Below, one piece after another: positions 7,544-8,889 of a stretch of 8,889 nt of DNA. Source of the DNA: an uncultured Planctomycetaceae bacterium. Its GTDB lineage: Bacteria; Planctomycetota; Planctomycetia; Planctomycetales; Planctomycetaceae. A program made the position numbers and the translations under genes. Every line of letters starts with the position of its first letter. Position 1 is the first letter of the stretch. The stretch is from NCBI GenBank assembly GCA_903823545.1, contig CAIJTL010000464.1:1-8889 (forward strand), in the 5' to 3' direction. The notes beneath the pieces were generated by a model that worked only from the letters and a program-made list of their open reading frames with translations, did not search any database and had not been told where the DNA came from.

Positions 7544-7813
7544 ATGCGTCAGTGACGGAAGTTTACCCGCGAGTTCAAAATGGGTTCCGTTCGGTTGTCG
7601 AGGCAGCCGGAGCGTTGGTGAGATGGCGAAGGCTTGCTGCGGAGGTGGTGGGACGAATTCGCGGCGGAAGGGAACTCGGCGTTTGCCGGGTCCTGGAAGC
7701 AAAGCGGTTTGGAGGAAGAGAATCACAAGCTGCGGGCCGAGGTCGAGCGACTGCGGAGGGAGCGTGAGATCTTAAAAACAGCGACGGTCTTCTTCGCGAA
7801 GGAGCAGCGATGA
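7544..7813 (+). pseudogene. IS3-family transposase orfA, degraded
   Basis: The frame begins ATG at 7544 with GAGGAG just upstream and reads MRQ-stop-RKFTREFKMGSVRLSRQPERW-stop, then LLRRWWDEFAAEGNSAFAG, and ends in a leucine-zipper-like stretch (EEENHKLRAEVERLRRERE) and ILKTATVFFAKEQR. This is the normal order for IS3 OrfA: N-terminal helix-turn-helix, then coiled coil, then the ILK-x-A-x3-FAKE tail. Stops interrupt it at 7553-7555 (TGA, probably from CGA) and 7619-7621. The part that should carry the second helix of the helix-turn-helix (between QPER and LLRRW) is too short, so an internal deletion is likely. The stop at 7811-7813 overlaps the orfB start. In an intact element a programmed frameshift joins A and B; this copy is dead. 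Confidence 0.8.
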
Positions 7814-8115
7814 GAGACGCTTTCATTGACGATCATCGAGTAGCCTGGCCGATCGCGATTCAGTGTCGTGTGTTGGCGGTGTCTCGCAGCGGTTACTACC
7901 ACTGGCGTCGTCGTCCGGTGAGCGAGCGGGCGAAGCGTTACGCGTCGTTGACGGCACAGATTCGCGAGTTCCACGTCGGTTATCACGCGAGTTATGGCTT
8001 GCCGAGTGTGCATCGGGAGTTGCGTGCTCGCGGCGAAGCGATCAACGAGAAGACGGTGCGAAGGTGATGCGTGAAGCCGGCATCCGCGCCAAGTCGCAGC
8101 GCAAGTTACGCGGGA
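7810..8115 (+). pseudogene. IS3-family transposase orfB, N-terminal fragment with frameshift
   Basis: ATG at 7810 opens MRDAFIDDHRVAWPIAIQ followed by CRVLAVSRSGYYHWRRRP, the standard IS3 OrfB beginning, and continues through YGLPSVHRELRARGEAINEKTV. The frame then closes at TGA 8065-8067. If one G is restored after 8058 it continues as KVMREAGIRAKSQRK, exactly what the family has next, so a single-base deletion is the simplest explanation. Homology fades soon after (about 8115). Only about 100 of the usual 280 or so residues remain, and the DDE catalytic core is absent. The end coordinate is approximate. Confidence 0.85.
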
Positions 8116-8318
8116 CGGCAAACACGGGAGCAAAATCAGCACAACGGTCGAAACAGCTCCGTTTGCATTTGAGGCCTCTGAAGCTGAGCCACTGACTGCG
8201 ACCTCTTCGCAGCGCCGAGAGCCGTTTCGTCGCTGATCTGCGATAACCCACGAAGCGAGCGAAAGAGTTCGTTTCGAGAGCCTCTCATGTTCCAGCACGG
8301 GAGGCTCGTTTCGTTAGT
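8116..8318. other. Unassigned, repeat-like stretch between the IS remnant and the hsdR fragment
   Basis: No gene is recognisable. Short hairpins are present: CTGCGA/TCGCAG (8196-8201 and 8207-8212) and GAGCCTC/GAGGCTC (8278-8284 and 8301-8307). The right part reads as an open frame in both directions without known motifs. It may be the lost right half of the IS remnant, or a dispersed planctomycete repeat; neither is shown. Confidence 0.4.
8278..8307. repeat. Inverted repeat (7-bp stem)
   Basis: GAGCCTC at 8278-8284 faces GAGGCTC at 8301-8307 around a 16-nt loop. A wider near-pair, CGAAGCGAGC (8251-8260) with GCTCGTTTCG (8304-8313), overlaps it. It ends 11 nt before the hsdR fragment. Confidence 0.45.
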
Positions 8319-8396
8319 GAAATCGACGATCAACCGGCCCTGTTTGTCACGGAAAACGCGGTTCACTCAGGCGATGGCAACGCAGAGATTCGCCAT
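8319..8396 (-). pseudogene. Fragment of a type I restriction R-subunit gene (helicase motif VI region)
   Basis: On the minus strand, codons 8366-8319 read [16 protein letters not shown], the stretch that follows helicase motif VI in HsdR proteins (typical form: [20 protein letters not shown]). The codons just before it read MANLCVAIA, matching the motif lead-in, and are joined by TGA (8369-8367) at the position of the conserved Arg, probably from CGA. The Gln of the motif is also lost. The frame differs from that of the adjacent hsdR 3' end, and in a normal gene this region lies upstream of the C-terminal domain, so this is a misplaced scrap of a second or rearranged copy. Both edges are approximate. 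Confidence 0.6.
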
Positions 8397-8412
8397 CAAG
8401 CCGTCGATCGTG

Positions 8413-8889
8413 TTACGCCCCCGCTTCCGTCGACAGTTCCGCCTGCTTGAGCACAAGCTGCGTCGCGTCTTCGGACAGGTCCGGCAGATAGCCATACATC
8501 GCGAGCAACCTCCGCACCTTGCGACGCAGGTCCGTCCGGACCGATTCCCGTTGCGTCCAGTCGAGCTTGGGCATCTGCTTGACCATCTCTGCCAGCTCAC
8601 GAGCCATCAGGCGGAGCTTGTCGGACTGCATCACTTCTTTCGCCGATCCGTTCTCCGCCAGTGCGTCATAAAACGCGACTTCCTCCGTGCTCAGCCCCAG
8701 GTCCTGTCCGTGCTGCTTCGCCTCCCGGACCCACTTCGCCAGCTCCAGCAGCTTGGCGATCATCTCGGCAGTGGAGATCTGCTTGTTCGTGTAGCCGAGC
8801 ATCGCCTTCTCCAGCGCCTCGCGGAACTTCTGCGCCTGCACGAGGTTCGTCCGCTCGCTGATCTTGATCTGGTCGGTGAGCAATTTCCG
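8413..8889 (-). CDS. hsdR: Type I restriction enzyme R subunit (HsdR), C-terminal part
   Basis: The frame is open from the right edge to a TAA at 8415-8413, giving 158 codons of a larger gene; the true start is outside the window. The sequence matches the helical C-terminal domain of HsdR (DUF3387 type): ALEKAMLGYTNKQISTAEMI, then AKLLELAKWVREA, GLSTEEVAFYDALAEN, WTQRESVRTDLRRKVRRLL, YGYLPD and a final LVLKQAE. This domain serves in assembly with the methylase complex; the nuclease and helicase motor domains would lie beyond the edge. HsdR cuts DNA after ATP-driven translocation. hsdM and hsdS are not in the window and, if present, are to the right. The gene ends next to a scrap of another hsdR copy, so this locus has been rearranged. 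Whether the full gene is intact cannot be judged. Confidence 0.9.
   Translation of the reverse strand, partial: RKLLTDQIKISERTNLVQAQKFREALEKAMLGYTNKQISTAEMIAKLLELAKWVREAKQHGQDLGLSTEEVAFYDALAENGSAKEVMQSDKLRLMARELAEMVKQMPKLDWTQRESVRTDLRRKVRRLLAMYGYLPDLSEDATQLVLKQAELSTEAGA

Larger units (their letters stand above)
7544..8115 (+). mobile_element. Decayed IS3-family insertion sequence (remnant)
   Basis: Consecutive orfA and orfB remnants in the order and ATGA overlap typical of IS3-family elements. orfA carries in-frame stops and an apparent internal loss; orfB is frameshifted and stops before the DDE integrase domain. The boundaries given are those of recognisable coding homology; terminal inverted repeats and target duplication were not found. 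The element cannot be autonomous. Confidence 0.8.

Noticed and set aside
7414..7775. Two overlapping plus-strand open frames over the orfA region
   Set aside because: They are the wrong frames; the frame with IS3 OrfA signatures is the third one, broken by stops.
7723..8298. Minus-strand open frame (191 codons) opposite orfB
   Set aside because: Antisense to a clear OrfB N-terminus and without recognisable motifs.

Overview
The window looks like part of a planctomycete chromosome. The clearest sign is a DUF1559 pseudopilin-like protein with a prepilin-type start (GFTLIE after RRR) and a C-terminal H-x9-DG motif, a family greatly expanded in Planctomycetota. High GC, dispersed palindromic repeats and a MoxR/DUF58/transglutaminase-like gene set fit this. 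Genus cannot be told from the sequence.

Layout: all convincing intact genes lie on the minus strand, so they are read from right to left. From the right edge: the 3' part of a type I restriction enzyme R subunit gene (hsdR, 8413-8889, continuing outside the window); a scrap of a second hsdR copy (about 8319-8396); a repeat-like stretch; a decayed IS3-family element on the plus strand (about 7544-8115) with orfA and orfB both broken; a small His-rich membrane or secreted protein (6712-7185); a repeat-bearing spacer; the DUF1559 protein (5491-6369); then a run of DUF58 protein (4032-5351), large membrane protein with a transglutaminase-like domain (1541-3961), MoxR-type AAA+ ATPase (459-1436) and a His-containing lipoprotein cut by the left edge (1-376).

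The DUF58, transglutaminase-like and MoxR genes form a recognised conserved neighbourhood, inferred to work together at the cell envelope, with MoxR as a chaperone-like ATPase acting on membrane or periplasmic complexes. The transglutaminase-like domain is unusual: the position of the catalytic Cys is Asp and that of the catalytic Asp is Glu.

The most striking structural feature is that the three junctions of this gene run each hold a different inverted-repeat element, and each element touches or lies within a few bases of the upstream gene's stop codon. One (3896-4031) seems to supply the start codon and first residues of the transglutaminase-like protein; another (414-462) supplies the moxR stop codon. 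A fourth inverted repeat lies upstream of the DUF1559 gene. The right 1.4 kb is a scrapyard of mobile and restriction-modification DNA, as expected at the edge of an accessory island. I saw no tRNA, rRNA or CRISPR array and no completely new multi-gene system.
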